Translations under genes and position numbers: made by a program
Shown: positions 52,410 to 63,561 of the stretch, one piece after another
Layout of the letters: every line of letters starts with the position of its first letter
Numbering within the stretch: the stretch's first letter is position 1
Assembly: GCA_026874595.1 (NCBI GenBank)
Contig: CM049317.1
Span: 69,707,618 to 69,771,617 of the forward strand
From: Sipunculus nudus
Lineage: Eukaryota > Annelida > Sipuncula > Golfingiida > Sipunculidae
Length of the DNA: 64,000 nucleotides
Reading direction: 5' to 3'
Notes under the pieces: generated by a model
What the model was told of the DNA's origin: nothing
Databases searched by the model: none
The model's input: only the letters and a program-made list of their open reading frames with translations

Positions 52410-54855
52410 GAAAAACAATGAGTAAACGATCACCTGAACGCCTAGCTATACTCTTTAGAATGAAATATTGGGATTTTTATTTTATTTTTTATTTTATCTT
52501 TTATAAAATTTTAGAATTTGCAGGAAATCATATAATGTAAATCCAAGTAGAACGACCATCTTAACTGGGAAAAATAAAATGGATGTAAGCGGTCTGACCG
52601 TTGGGTTAGGATCATGAACAGTTATCTTGTTTAAGGTATGGTAGCGTTCCCAGTCAATATTTATAATTTTACTTAGCACATAATCACGTGCATATGAAAA
52701 TTAAAGGCATTGCTGCTTATCCTTTCAGTTATAGAGGTTCTGCAGGAGGTTCCTACAAATAACTACACATTGGTATTGAAACTTCATTGGATAAATGACA
52801 GGTTGTGCCAGGGATTACTAGGAGAAAGGTCATGATACTGAGGTGGTCGCACTACAAGGTTGTCGTCACGCAGGGTTTTACCCTAACTGGTTAATTATGC
52901 CCAAAAACAATTATTTTTTAATATATTAAACAGTTTCTCCATCATACCTGGCATACCCAACCTGCTTGTGCATTTACCCACATGCACCATCGTCTTTATG
53001 TTACAGGATGTGACGTCACAATTGAAACATCCCATTCTCATTCGTGATGTAATTTTCCATTTTAACAGATTTTATTTCCATTCTTTGACTAAAAATATAG
53101 CGAAGAGGCCTGGTTTCATTAATATGTATAAACTTACAGGCTGGGTTGTTTTTGACAATGAGCTTACAGGCTGTCAATCACTGAGGCCTGGTATTTTGTA
53201 TCGAAAGTACAGTTAGGAAATATCATCTCTCCGGACTTAGTCATGTACATACTAATAGGGGGGGGGGCATCGGCCTCCTACCACCATTCATAGGAACGAC
53301 GCTGTTCCTGTAATAATCGGTGAACCATCCGGATCAAGGATCTTCGTGTTCCAACAGAACGCTGTATTTTGCACGAGCATTTTTCATGCAAATGAGATTA
53401 ATTAATATCTGCATACCAGTCCCTATACCTATCAACTAGGGTTTTTTCACTACTTTTTACGTGAGACAAACTGGCCAACCTACATTTGCACAAAGGACAG
53501 AAAGAAGCAAATACGTAGTTGATAGTATTACTGACGGTATACCTATAACCGATTTGTGACCTGTGACATCCGGGTTTAAGTTTACATGAAAAATGGCAGC
53601 CCCCATAAGCGGGTTCGAAAAAATGTGAAAAAAAAGATCTGCCATGGTTAGATAAGGGCGTGAGAATGCACTCCAAGAACAGCATCCCTACGAAAATCTT
53701 TCTGCGCAGTGATTTAGGTAACAGGCGGACGTTGAAAACGAAATAACGCTTTTTTGGACCATGCGTTAATCAAATTCGGTTACAATTCATGGTTAAGAAT
53801 TAAAATGTATTCACTATTTGACGAGCTGGTTAAATTAAAGATGTACAAAATGGATGGGTCAGCAAGTTAATTTTGTTTTTGAGTAATCCGCGACTTGATG
53901 AGACGCGTGCAATCATCACGATATAAAAGCGGGCGCCTGCTGTTACTCATTTGTTCTGTTGGTATCACTTCCCTTTTTGTATGCAAATTCCTTTTTTGAC
54001 GTCATTATTGTTCTCTGCATTGCAAGCTTCTGATGGTAGTTATCGTTTAACCTGGCCCATTTATGCAAATAGTTTCGTTATTTCTTGACATCGTCTAATG
54101 GCCTACAGGTACGCTGTCATTTAACATGAACCAGACAAATCGATATCATTTTTAATATCCTTGATAACAACACTTAGCATGAACGAAAAAAAAAAATCCG
54201 TTTTAACTCAGAATATTGGTAAATCCCACCGAGTGTTTGTTGAATTTCTGACCGCATGAATTCAAAGCATGGCCCGCACGGGTTAATGGACGAAATCAAC
54301 TTGTACGCAATAGAGGAAATGACTCGATATCGTGGAGACGGAGTCTCAACTTGGGTTGTGAGTTCACATGTATTTTTTTGTGTGTTAAGTAAGCATTCAT
54401 AGCCTAATGTTTAGATTATGGGCTGTTTAACTCGTTATGAATGCAACATGATGGAAGACCCCTGGGATGCACAGACACAAGTTAGACTTACTAGCCCACT
54501 TTTAGTACCTCCTGAGTAGTGTACTCACGGCTACGTTAAACCATAAACCAATTTATCTTATGTCTACTTTCGCTATAGTTAATCATTTTCTTCATTTCAT
54601 CCTTATCATTTTCATCATCATATATATATATATATATATAAAGGTATAAAAATATGGAACAAATCATTTTAGGTAGACTTTTAAAACATCATTAGCTACT
54701 GCTTTGTGATTAAACCCATTTTTTTCCTATTTAAAAAAAAAATATCCTATACAATTTCACGTATTTATCCCTTTAAACACATGGACTTCGTTTACAAATT
54801 ACAAAACCAGTCTCCTACGAAATACATAGAATTGGTTTTCATTCGGTCAAAAAAA
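52410..54855. other. Region between remnants of third sulfatase copy
   Basis: Exons 5 to 7 would be expected here on the - strand. I could not recognise them, so they are deleted or too diverged. A poly-G tract lies at about 53258-53267 and an AT microsatellite at about 54619-54641. Confidence 0.45.
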
Positions 54856-54860
54856 ATTAC

Positions 54861-54969
54861 TTCGATAGCCTCGTCTTGTTCGGTTTGGCTGTAGTTGTAA
54901 GTGTTCCATGCCTTCCGGGGAACCTGAACTGGCTCGTTAGGGGCTGAAGGCAAGGTACATGAACAGAGA
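54861..54969 (-). pseudogene. Arylsulfatase third copy, exon 4 remnant
   Basis: After the acceptor tattgtttcag at 54970, the strand reads SLFMYLAF in one frame. The continuation APNEPVQVPRKAW is in the next frame, and the end PNRTRRGYR is back in the first, before GTAATT. The total of 109 nt keeps the 3n+1 length of the other exon 4s (106 and 112 nt). This implies two compensating indels, with a TAA in the first frame. The active-site histidine of APH is replaced by Asn. Confidence 0.7.
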
Positions 54970-54999
54970 CTGAAACAATACAACATATAGAGAACAATG

Positions 55000-56170
55000 G
55001 TACTCGGAATGCTTTTTGCTGTGTTGTTTCAGCAAATATACGCTCTTTACACAGCGCTTTACCTATAGGGCTACTTCCTATATCGTAAGGCGCTGTTTGA
55101 CCTCGTATCCTGCTTTGCAACACCAGAGGGGAGCACTGTATTTTTGTCCAATCAGATGAAACTTTGTGCTGGAAGACAAAGCCAAGCGAGGAATACACGG
55201 AGCAAATTATATTCATTTCTTTTGAGTGACAGCTCATCCCCCAGAGTAAACGTCTAAACAGGCCACAGGCTCAGAGAGAATTGCCCCTGACGTGGTTTGC
55301 TTAGGGCCTTGGGCACATAGGATGCTCGGCCGGTGAGCTGTAATTCAAAGGAAACGTAACAACAAAGGCTTCGTGCACACCTCGCTGGCTGGTTTCAGTT
55401 CTGCAGACAACAGATACATGGCTACGCTAACACAGTCATAATGTCATAATCGAATCGGTCGGTGATGAGAGAATGCAGAGGGAGCAATTTAAATTCGACC
55501 GGAAACTCATCAAACGGCGCTTGAAGCGCGGCAATGGGCGGAGCCAGGATGCCTGTCGAGTGTTTGTTTATTGGCATCTGATTGGCTGCTTGTCACATCA
55601 TACGCACGTTTATTTCAGTGGACAACAAACCGCCATCTGGTGTCTAAATATATCATAAACGGTCAAAGCTGGCAGCGTGAAAATCAGTTGCTTCTTTAGA
55701 AGCGCAAGATTTCCGCTGCCTCGGGAGCGTACAGCAAATAATAATCAGGAACTCGCAGCTCTCACATATGATACTACACTAGACCGCAGTAGTAACTATA
55801 GTACATTTGTTTTTAGTAATTTCATTCAACCACTGCAATGGAAGACCTTGTCTTATAACGCCTCCATATACTCGCACAGGGCTGAAAATAACAACCTATT
55901 AGTTTTTTACTTCCTCCCTATGCACTTATTCTGTTTACATAACACCGGTCACAATCCACCTGGTGGTTCATGAGAAATAAGTTCATAAGTTTTTTTTTTA
56001 AAATAGCTCTGTGACCTTAAAAATTTGGTCAAGGTCACCCATCTTCAAACTTTTTCAAGATTTTGGTTAATATGCATCTGTTCTGGAGAAACAAAGCACT
56101 TATGTTCAATTTTTCAAATAAAATGCTCTTAGGGTAAAAGGAAACAGATGCTGGATGGACAGAACATATG
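55000..56170. other. Non-coding upstream of exon 4 remnant
   Basis: No exons 1-3 of the third sulfatase copy were recognised. 55980-56165 is dispersed-repeat text (gctctgtgaccttaaaaatttggtcaaggtcaccca...) also seen at 59300-59340. Confidence 0.4.
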
Positions 56171-56175
56171 TCAAT

Positions 56176-56478
56176 CAGAAGATGCCCTGACTGACTTCAC
56201 CCCAAAAATGTAATACATGTTCCCACTTGATGAAACATTGCATTTTTTCTGCTGTGTAGGTGCACAAAATTGGACCTCAAGCCATGTGGCCTTAAAACAG
56301 ACACATGTGGACTGTGTTTACATACAGGCAAACCATAACAAGGTGTTAAACAGTTAAAAGGGAGGTACTGAGACCATGTGTTATGATTGTTTTGCCTGGA
56401 TACTTTGTATAGAGCAATCATGAACTGATAGTGTGAAAGAATAAGTATAATATTGCTCCTGATTGTGTCCATTTAAGA
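56176..56478 (+). mobile_element. MITE-like interspersed element, copy 2
   Basis: Diverged relative of 5395-5852, sharing gactgacttcaccccaaaaatgtaatacatgttcc, catgtggcctta and ataatattgctcctgattgtgtcc. The left end is missing. Confidence 0.65.
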
Positions 56479-56506
56479 AAACCATTAAAATCTAGGCCTT
56501 GCTAGT

Positions 56507-59500
56507 CTATTGGAAGTAATTACACTGACTGGTTCCAGGTGGCAGCACAATCTGCTGTGAGAGTCCGGTCTGGGTTGGTATGGCTATGGTAGTGGGCGAC
56601 TTTACAATGGTATCACTGGTACTGGAGGTGCTGGCTGTGGGAAGGTCAGACCCCTGAGCTGACTCTGAAATAGAGGGATCACACACAAAAACAAGGCCTA
56701 CAGGCCTAATGCGAACCTGTGCATATGGATATACACCAGGTATAACGCTTCAATGCTGAACCACTACTTTTCATTTGTATGAACAATGCAAGTTCTAAAC
56801 ATTTTGAACAAGAATCAATACACAAACATCACTGCTGAAATTCTGGCATGGGTGCACACAACACAAAATTATTGTAGGTGGCACCACCAGTCTTGTATAT
56901 GACAAAGCTATTTGACATGTATAAATATGCCCAATTTCAGGCTGATATATCAAATTCTTCCGTAGAATTAAGCAGGCACATACACTTTGCAAAAGTCATT
57001 GTAGATGGCAACACCTGTCTTGTGAACGAGAAAGCCATTAAAGACACATTGACAGGTCAGAATATCAGCCCAATACATCAAACTTACCTTGAGTCTGATG
57101 CACGGGGCTGACCAGGCTTAGGTGAGAAAGGCTGTTGCCCCGAGTGTACTGTGACAAATTACTGGCTCAGGCTACTGCACTGAGTGAACTCTTGACCTGC
57201 ACCTGGCTAGACTGAGTGAACTTTGACCTGTACCTGGCTGCACTGTATGAACATGAGGTGATCACATGATACTCATGAGGTGATCACATGCTACCCATGA
57301 AATGATCACATGCTGCCCATGAGGTGATCACATGCCTTGTGCTTGGCTGCACTGATTGAACTCTTGATCTGTTGCCAAATCTGAAACAGTTGGCAGTTTC
57401 TCAACCTATTCAAGAAACATGCACAATCTTGGCCTGTTATGTAAATCTGCTAAAATTTATCCAACACAAACCATTTGAACAAACTTGAGAAGGCTCGCCT
57501 CTGGGATCATTTCTGTAAAATATATAGAACAATTTGGCTGGACTCTTTACAAGAAGAAGAAGTTTTTTCAGCTTTTCCCCTGTAAAATCTAAGTAAATGC
57601 AGATAGCAAAAATAAGCTGAATCCATCAACATTTGATATGTGACTGATAATTGCATAACATTTGGAGATGGTAGCTCCTGCTATTCCTGAGAAATTATGA
57701 ATAGTGTACAGATGATATGTAATATCATAAATCTACATTTTTTAAAAGCTTTTAAAAAACATTCTTGTCAATATTTTCCATAGATATTCTGAAATCTAAA
57801 TGTCTAGAGGCATGATGTAATGGATGCTGATTAACTGGTGCTAGGCTAGATGTATCTGCTTCACACAGCTAACATATATGGTAAAATGACTCAATTCAAT
57901 CTTTATAATTCAGCCAAAATTCATTTTTTGGAACCATAAAAGACAATTATTATTAGAATAATTCAGGGAATTATTCTTGCAAAATATTAAACAAACTGGC
58001 CTCAGTACCATCAGTCGAAAAACGTTTTGTAGGTTTATAACTCATATGGGAAAATACAGCAATATGGCAAAGTTAAGCTTCCCATAACTCAGTCAAAAAT
58101 CATTGAACCAAAACCATTTGAACAAACTTGAATTATCAACTTCTAAGGATAATTAATTTATGAGATTTAAGAATTTGGCCCAGTGGTTTTTGAGAAGAAG
58201 ATTTTTGTAGCCACTCAGCTAACATGGGCTGTTATGGCATATGACTAAATTCAGCTTTCCATAACTCAGCCAAAAGTCACTGAACATAGACCATTTGAAC
58301 AAACTTGAATTATCAACATCTAAGGATGATTAATGTGTGAGATTTAAGAATTTGGCCCAGTGGTTTTTGAGAAGAAGATTTTTGTAGCCACTTAGCTAAA
58401 ATGGGCTGTTATGGCATATGAGTAAATTCAGCTTCCCATAACTTAGCCAAAAGTCACTGAACTGAGACCATTTGAACAAACTTCAGAAAGCACTACCCTA
58501 GGATCATTTCTGTGCGATATTAAACAATTTGGCCATTTCGTTTAAGAGAAGAAGTTATTTGTAGCTGTCAGTATGATACGGGCACTGATGTCTCCCGTAC
58601 AAAAAAGGCCGATGCAGGTGGCGCGACCAATACCTCAATTTCAGATATGACTCATGTGACCAACATTGGCATGAAATTTGGTGATGATAGCTCAAGCCAT
58701 TTCTGAGATTGTAATTTTAGTATGCTTTTTTGGACAGATGACTAAGTTCAACATCCTGTAACTCGGCAAAAAATCACTGAACTTAAACCATTCATACAAA
58801 CTTGAGAGAGATTGTTCCAGGAAGCATTTCTGTAAAATATTGGACAATTTGGCTGAACATATTCGGAGAAGAAGATTTTTTAAGCTTTTTAAGCTTTTTT
58901 CCTATTAAATCTAAGAAAATGCAGTTAGCCAAAAAATAAGCAAAATCCGATAGAGTTTTTTAGATGACTAATTTTAAGCATAAGATTTTGTGATGCTAAT
59001 TCTTGCCGTTTTCAAGATAGTATGGGTTAACGTACAGACGACGGAAGACGGACGACGGATGACGCCACACCATCACATAAGCTCACAGGTTCGCTAAAAA
59101 TTACAAAAATGCACAATAATGATCACATATCACAATAAATTATGAAATAATGCACAACAATGATGACACAATGCATTATATAATTAATGATGACACAGTA
59201 AAGTATAACCGTGACAACAAGGGCATTGCAAAGCTGAGCATCCCCTCGCAAGGGGGCATAGTTATACTGGATGTATTACACAGTGTGAAAATGAGGAGGG
59301 CAGCTCTGTGACCTTGACTTTTGACCCTGTGACCTTAAAGGGGCCTAATCACTATAAAGCAAGCTGCAAGTTGAGTTAACACGAAAAATAGCTTTAAATG
59401 CAGGTGTAAAAATAAACAGTGCGTTAGGCCGCATGCTGTGCGGAGCCACAACACATGCCAATAAGGAGATGCTCTGACTGACTTGGCTCAAAAATGTAAT

Positions 59501-62500
59501 GCACGTGTTGCCCCTTTTAATCGGACCTTTGGTCACATGGCCTTGTTATGGTGAACAGACTGAGTTTATCAAAACGCAGGGTTATAACATGGTGTTAAAC
59601 TGTCGAATGCGAGTCAATTAGACTGTGTGCTGGAATGGTTTTGTAGGAAACTTTTACATAAAGCAAAACTGAACTGACAGTGTGAAAGAACAGGAATAAT
59701 ATTGCTCCTTATTATGTCCCTTTAAACTTGATAGGATTCTTAATCTGTGTGTTTGTGAGCCTTACATGGATGATCAAAGGGTTTGGTCACACGGTCTGGC
59801 TTAAAACTAATCCAAAAGCTATTTCAAGAAGTTAGTAACGTGGCCTTGACCTTTCACCCAATGACCTCAAAATCAACAGGGTTCTTCATCCCTGGGTGGG
59901 TGAGCCATATGTGACACATGAAAGGTTTAGGTCAAACAGCCTAGCTTAAAATCAGTCCACAAGCCAATTCTGGACAGACGGACCGACAGGCAGATGTCAA
60001 GACAGATGGACACAACAATAGAGGGTTTACTATATACCCTCCAGCAACTGTGCTACAAGAGGATAATTAAAGAATGCACAAAAATGATGACACAGAACAC
60101 AATAGTGACAATGTGTATAATAATGATGACAAAAAACACAGATAAGATGATACAGTGTACTATAACCACAACACATACACAATAATGTGCATAATAATGG
60201 CAGTATAGTGATCATAACTCACAAATCACTGAACAGATGACAGTGTGTGCAACCATTATTTGGCAAAAAATTATGATATTGTGCACTATAATGTAAAGAA
60301 AAACAAACTAAAACTGCACACTAATGACACGAGGATGGCTACAGAGTCAGGTCTGAATCTCAGCTCAAACAGTTTGCAGATTATTTAAGATTTTTTTGGG
60401 TGGAGATAATTGACTGGAATTTTCCTGCTGTTTTATCTAAATCTTCATCCACGTATATACATTAACTGGCATGCAGAGTCCCATACTGAATTGGGACTAA
60501 GTGACAGGGCAGTAGCACTCATTTCCTTTCATGTTATTCATGATAGGAAGCGAGTGCTATCCAGGTTTCATCTAGGCCCAATGTCTACCGCACCTGCTGG
60601 TCCTGGGTGTGTAATCAGCCCATCTGCCTTGTTATAACACTAAGGACCCCCCCCCCCCAAATGCAGTTGTTTTTGCGCAATACATAGCCGAGGGGCAAAG
60701 CCTCCCCTTAACCTTGCAGAGCATTCAACCTTGGAGGGGGCTGTCTGGAACAAGGGACCCATGGGTCTCGGCGCTCAGCTGATCGTGATTGGACCATTAA
60801 AGTTTCTCCACTGTGATACTATATCGAGTTGATAAAGCTTATGAATATCATGGACATGTCGGGCTATTATAAATGAATGTAATGTAATATGTGAGTAAAT
60901 TATAAATGAAATTACCTGACTGATGGATTAATAGAGTAAATATAATGGTTTATTTTTTATTTATTTAGGAGGGGTTGAAAATTGTAATATATTTGAGCAA
61001 ATATGAATGCAATGACAGCAGTAATTAGCAGTAGTAGAATGATGATAAGGCTATTTGTTGAAGGATCTAAAGTGTATGGAAGTCTGCAAGCTTTCAATTT
61101 GACAGATATGATGTTATGATTAACTATGCTGATGAAGGGATTTATGAATTTGTGGCTGTATGACACAATATCTCTTTAGTCTTGACAAGGTGCATTACTG
61201 TGATGCCCACTATGCCTACATATTACACAATACTGACATAATTTCTGGCATGTACATATAGGTACCTATGGACGAATAGTTATACAAAATAATACAGTAT
61301 GAATATATCTGATTCATCTGGTTCTTGTTTACTGAGGCTGACTTTGGGATGGGGTTCAGTGAAGGGAAAAGTGAGGGCAGCACGAAGGTGGATGTAGAAA
61401 TATTCAATTTTAATGTTTTTCATTTATATAAGAATATGAGAAGCTAAGAGGAAAGGGGCCCTCCTACTTGGTTATAGTTAAGTTCTAAATATATGATTGC
61501 AAACTAATACTCTGACAAGAATGTCATGAAGAAAAAGAGTAAAAGTGTGATGCATATGAAAATTTACAGATGAACAAGCAAGTGGACAGAATGGACTAAT
61601 ACCTTTATTTCACTTTCAAGGGAATAATGCATTTAAGTTTATATATAAGCCTATTTTTATAGCATATCCACTTTTTCCATTAAGAAGTTTTTTTTATTTA
61701 CAAGTTTTATAAATTTTTAATAAAAAAAGTTAAGTTAAAAAAATTAGAATTGTTGCAAAAGTTGCAATCATTATATATACAGAGTAAAAAACTGAAAATA
61801 TAAGTTAAAATATTAGAATTGTTGCAAAAGTTGCAATCATTATATATCCAGAGTGTAGCTCATATTGGGTCATATTATGCATACACTTATATTTTATTAT
61901 TTTTAAATCACAAATGTTTAAACTGAATTTAAAAGAAAATAATGCCATAACATGGCATCTGCAAGATTATTTCTTGAATCACTATTAAAAAGTTTGGCAC
62001 ATTGGAGTTTTCAGTATATGCTTAATTATATTGACCGAAATAAAATAAAAGATTAGTAAATTTGATAAAATAAAACATCTTTTCAAATAAAGTATACACA
62101 CTCTTGGTTGAATGAGGGACAAACAATATCATTGTGCTAATTACTATCCCAGCTTTAATTTATTACTGGAATTAATAGTCAATTTCACACCTGGTGAAGT
62201 TTTTACTCTTCTGAAGTAAGGAATTACTTATCTGATGAACATCCACACTTTCATAGCAATACACCACTTTGTGGACAAAATTAAATGTGCACTTTAATCA
62301 TTGTAACCCTGGTGGTACAATACAAAATCTAAAATGTAGCATAGCCTAGAATAAGAATGAATCAAATACAGAAAATAATAACATTCATCTAGTTTATGCA
62401 CCATCTGGGGGGGGGGGGGGGGGAGGGAGGGGGAGGGAGAGCAGGGCAGAGGGGAAGCCTGCTGGTAGTGGCCAAGCTGAGCCACTGAGGCAAGCTGCCA

Positions 62501-63561
62501 GGGGTGGGTTACATAATGCAAGTGAAGGCTGTACTACTAGGTGGGCTAGATGTAAACAACACTTGACATGGTGTATGAAAACTTGATTAAAAGCTACTCT
62601 TTTCAATCAATTCCTTTGAGTTCCAGATTTTAAAAGATTAAATCCTTATGTATATTTGCTGTGAAAATTAAATCAACAGTGCTTACAGGGAAAAAACGTG
62701 CCATTGCCAAAGTTGGACAAAATTTAAGGTATTGATTTTTTTATTTATGCTAATAACTTGAAAAATTTGCAAAATTCAGATCCAATTTTCGGTAAACAAT
62801 TGAATCTTGATTAAATAAAGTTATATTCCTGAAAAAAGGTCTCTACCTTCAGCGATTCTCATGTTAGGTGAGAAAATATATTACCTGATTTTTTAAAAAT
62901 TGCATTTTATTTTGGCCCCTAACTTCAAAATAATACCAAACACTGACCTAATTTTTTGTATGTTCATAGAAAATGTTTGAAAGAATGTGAATACTAAATA
63001 TGTTTAAAAACAGATCAGTGGTTTTGATATTAGGCAGCCTTGAAGTATAACAATGGCTTTTTTTAAGGTTTTTCCTTAATATCTTAAAGGAACGAAGTCC
63101 TAATGACCCAATTTTCAGTATGGTAGGAGATTTTGGGGACATCTAATGGTATGCAGAATTTTGGAATCATAGGTCCAACGGTTTCAAAACGTGCCCTGTT
63201 AAAGGACAGCCTGCCAGACGGCCAGACGGACGACGGACAAAGGACCACGACTATAGCTCAGATGACTTATAGTCAGCTGAGCTAAAAAATACATGAGATT
63301 TGAACTCATGACCTCCTGGCTTTGTCCTGTGCTCTACCCCTACACCACAGAAGCTGGTGGCAGTCTGAGGTATTAATATTTGATTGATATCACCCACCTT
63401 CACTGGCGCTGGGTTTTGGCTGAGGCTGGAGGTTGGCTATGGAGTCAGGCCAGAACCGCTGAGCTGGATGGGTCTGTGGTTTATTTTTCTTTGCTTTGGC
63501 CTGGTCTGGATTACTTGCATCCAACATTGGTTGTAATATCCTCCTTCTTGCATTGATAAAC
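56507..63561 (-). CDS. PKNOX: PKNOX/PREP TALE homeobox gene, 3' part
   Basis: Two exons are visible: 63398-63561 and 56530-56664 (or to 56507 if terminal). PKNOX proteins are TALE-class homeodomain transcription factors that pair with PBC proteins in the nucleus to bind DNA. The first exon starts at the last base of the homeodomain Trp codon and encodes FINARRRILQPML. This is recognition helix 3 with Ile50 and Asn51, typical of the MEIS/PREP group. It is followed by a lysine-rich linker and QRFWPDSIAN, which is the diagnostic PKNOX phrase, absent from MEIS. The second exon joins in phase and is Ser/Thr-rich. The rest of the homeodomain and the N-terminal MEIS/PKNOX domain lie to the right of the window. 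Confidence 0.85.
56530..56664 (-). CDS. PKNOX: PKNOX downstream exon
   Basis: Acceptor gatccctctatttcag. In the frame set by the previous exon it encodes ESAQGSDLPTASTSSTSDT, then IVKSPTTIAIPTQTGLSQQ and IVLPPGT. A donor GTCAGT follows at 56529. If it is not used, the frame continues for eight codons to TAG at 56507-56509, making this the last exon. Assignment rests on phase, strand and position; the PKNOX tail is poorly conserved. Confidence 0.6.
57252..57339. repeat. Four 22-bp tandem repeats
   Basis: Exact 22-bp period of catgaggtgatcacatgctacc variants, each containing the palindrome TGATCA. Preceded at 57160-57240 by two related copies of ctg.actgagtgaac.tttgacctg.acctgg. The array is in the PKNOX intron. 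Confidence 0.92.
57400..59100. repeat. Long degenerate dispersed repeat with 177-bp internal duplication
   Basis: The phrase aactcagccaaaa.tcactgaac..agaccatttgaacaaactt recurs at about 57450, 57900, 58090, 58265, 58445 and 58750. The stretch gatttaagaatttggcccagtggtttttgagaagaag is repeated at 58163 and 58340. The block ends at 59030-59090 in acagacgacggaagacggacgacgg then an agctcacagg motif, as do other repeat families in this window. Confidence 0.8.
59100..59220. repeat. Degenerate ACAATAATGATGAC repeat, array 1
   Basis: Irregular copies of cacaataatgatgacaca; a similar array lies at 60068-60330. Confidence 0.6.
59333..59727 (+). mobile_element. MITE-like interspersed element, copy 3
   Basis: Best-preserved member of the family at 5395 and 56176. 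It starts ttaaaggggcctaatcac and ends attatgtccctttaaa, which are imperfect inverted repeats. Confidence 0.72.
60068..60330. repeat. Degenerate ACAATAATGATGAC repeat, array 2
   Basis: A-rich irregular repeats (aaaatgatgacacagaacacaatagtgac and variants) related to 59100-59220. Frames over it are not genes. Confidence 0.6.
60331..61725. other. PKNOX intron, nothing recognised
   Basis: A poly-C tract lies at 60648-60657. 61200-61260 holds a fragment of family R1 (acacaatactgacataatttctggcatgtacata). No exon seen. Confidence 0.45.
61726..61860. repeat. Two-copy 74-bp tandem repeat
   Basis: ttagaattgttgcaaaagttgcaatcattatatat is present twice (about 61742 and 61816); each copy contains the palindrome TTGCAAAAGTTGCAA. 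Confidence 0.85.
62407..62440. repeat. Poly-G tract
   Basis: About 15 G followed by GGGAGGGAGG-type sequence; on the other strand this gives proline-rich frames that are not genes. Confidence 0.9.
62630..63284 (-). repeat. Interspersed family R1, copy C
   Basis: Homologous to copies A and B at 19.0-20.4 kb through most of their length. It includes gtggttttgatattaggcag, aaacgtgcc, the GACGG-rich run (63215-63240) and the hairpin AGCTCAGATGACTtatAGTCAGCTGAGCT (63255-63283). Confidence 0.8.
63285..63354 (-). repeat. tRNA-like head joined to R1 copy C
   Basis: On the - strand, GCTTCTGTGGTGTAGGGGTAGAGC (A-box region) and ATGAGTTCAAATCTCAT (perfect 5-bp T stem and B box) directly precede the R1 hairpin. 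The same head occurs alone at 41513-41585. A SINE head or an insertion of one repeat beside another are both possible. Confidence 0.65.
63398..63561 (-). CDS. PKNOX: PKNOX exon with end of homeodomain
   Basis: Acceptor gcgtattctgcag and donor GTGGGT; 164 nt. The intron splits the Trp codon (TG|G) just before FINARRRILQPML. The exon continues KAKKNKPQTHPAQRFWPDSIAN and ends SASE plus one base. Confidence 0.92.

Noticed and set aside
52494-52679. Possible exon 7 of the third sulfatase copy on the - strand
   Set aside because: The frame does not show the GKWKLITG-type block and the match is not convincing.
53280-53390. Possible exon 6 of the third sulfatase copy (WFTD-like reading)
   Set aside because: Only a four-residue resemblance without the DNGG or WPLRGG blocks; not sufficient.
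62294-62606. Proline-rich frames as a PKNOX exon
   Set aside because: The prolines come from a poly-G tract and no splice sites frame the segment.
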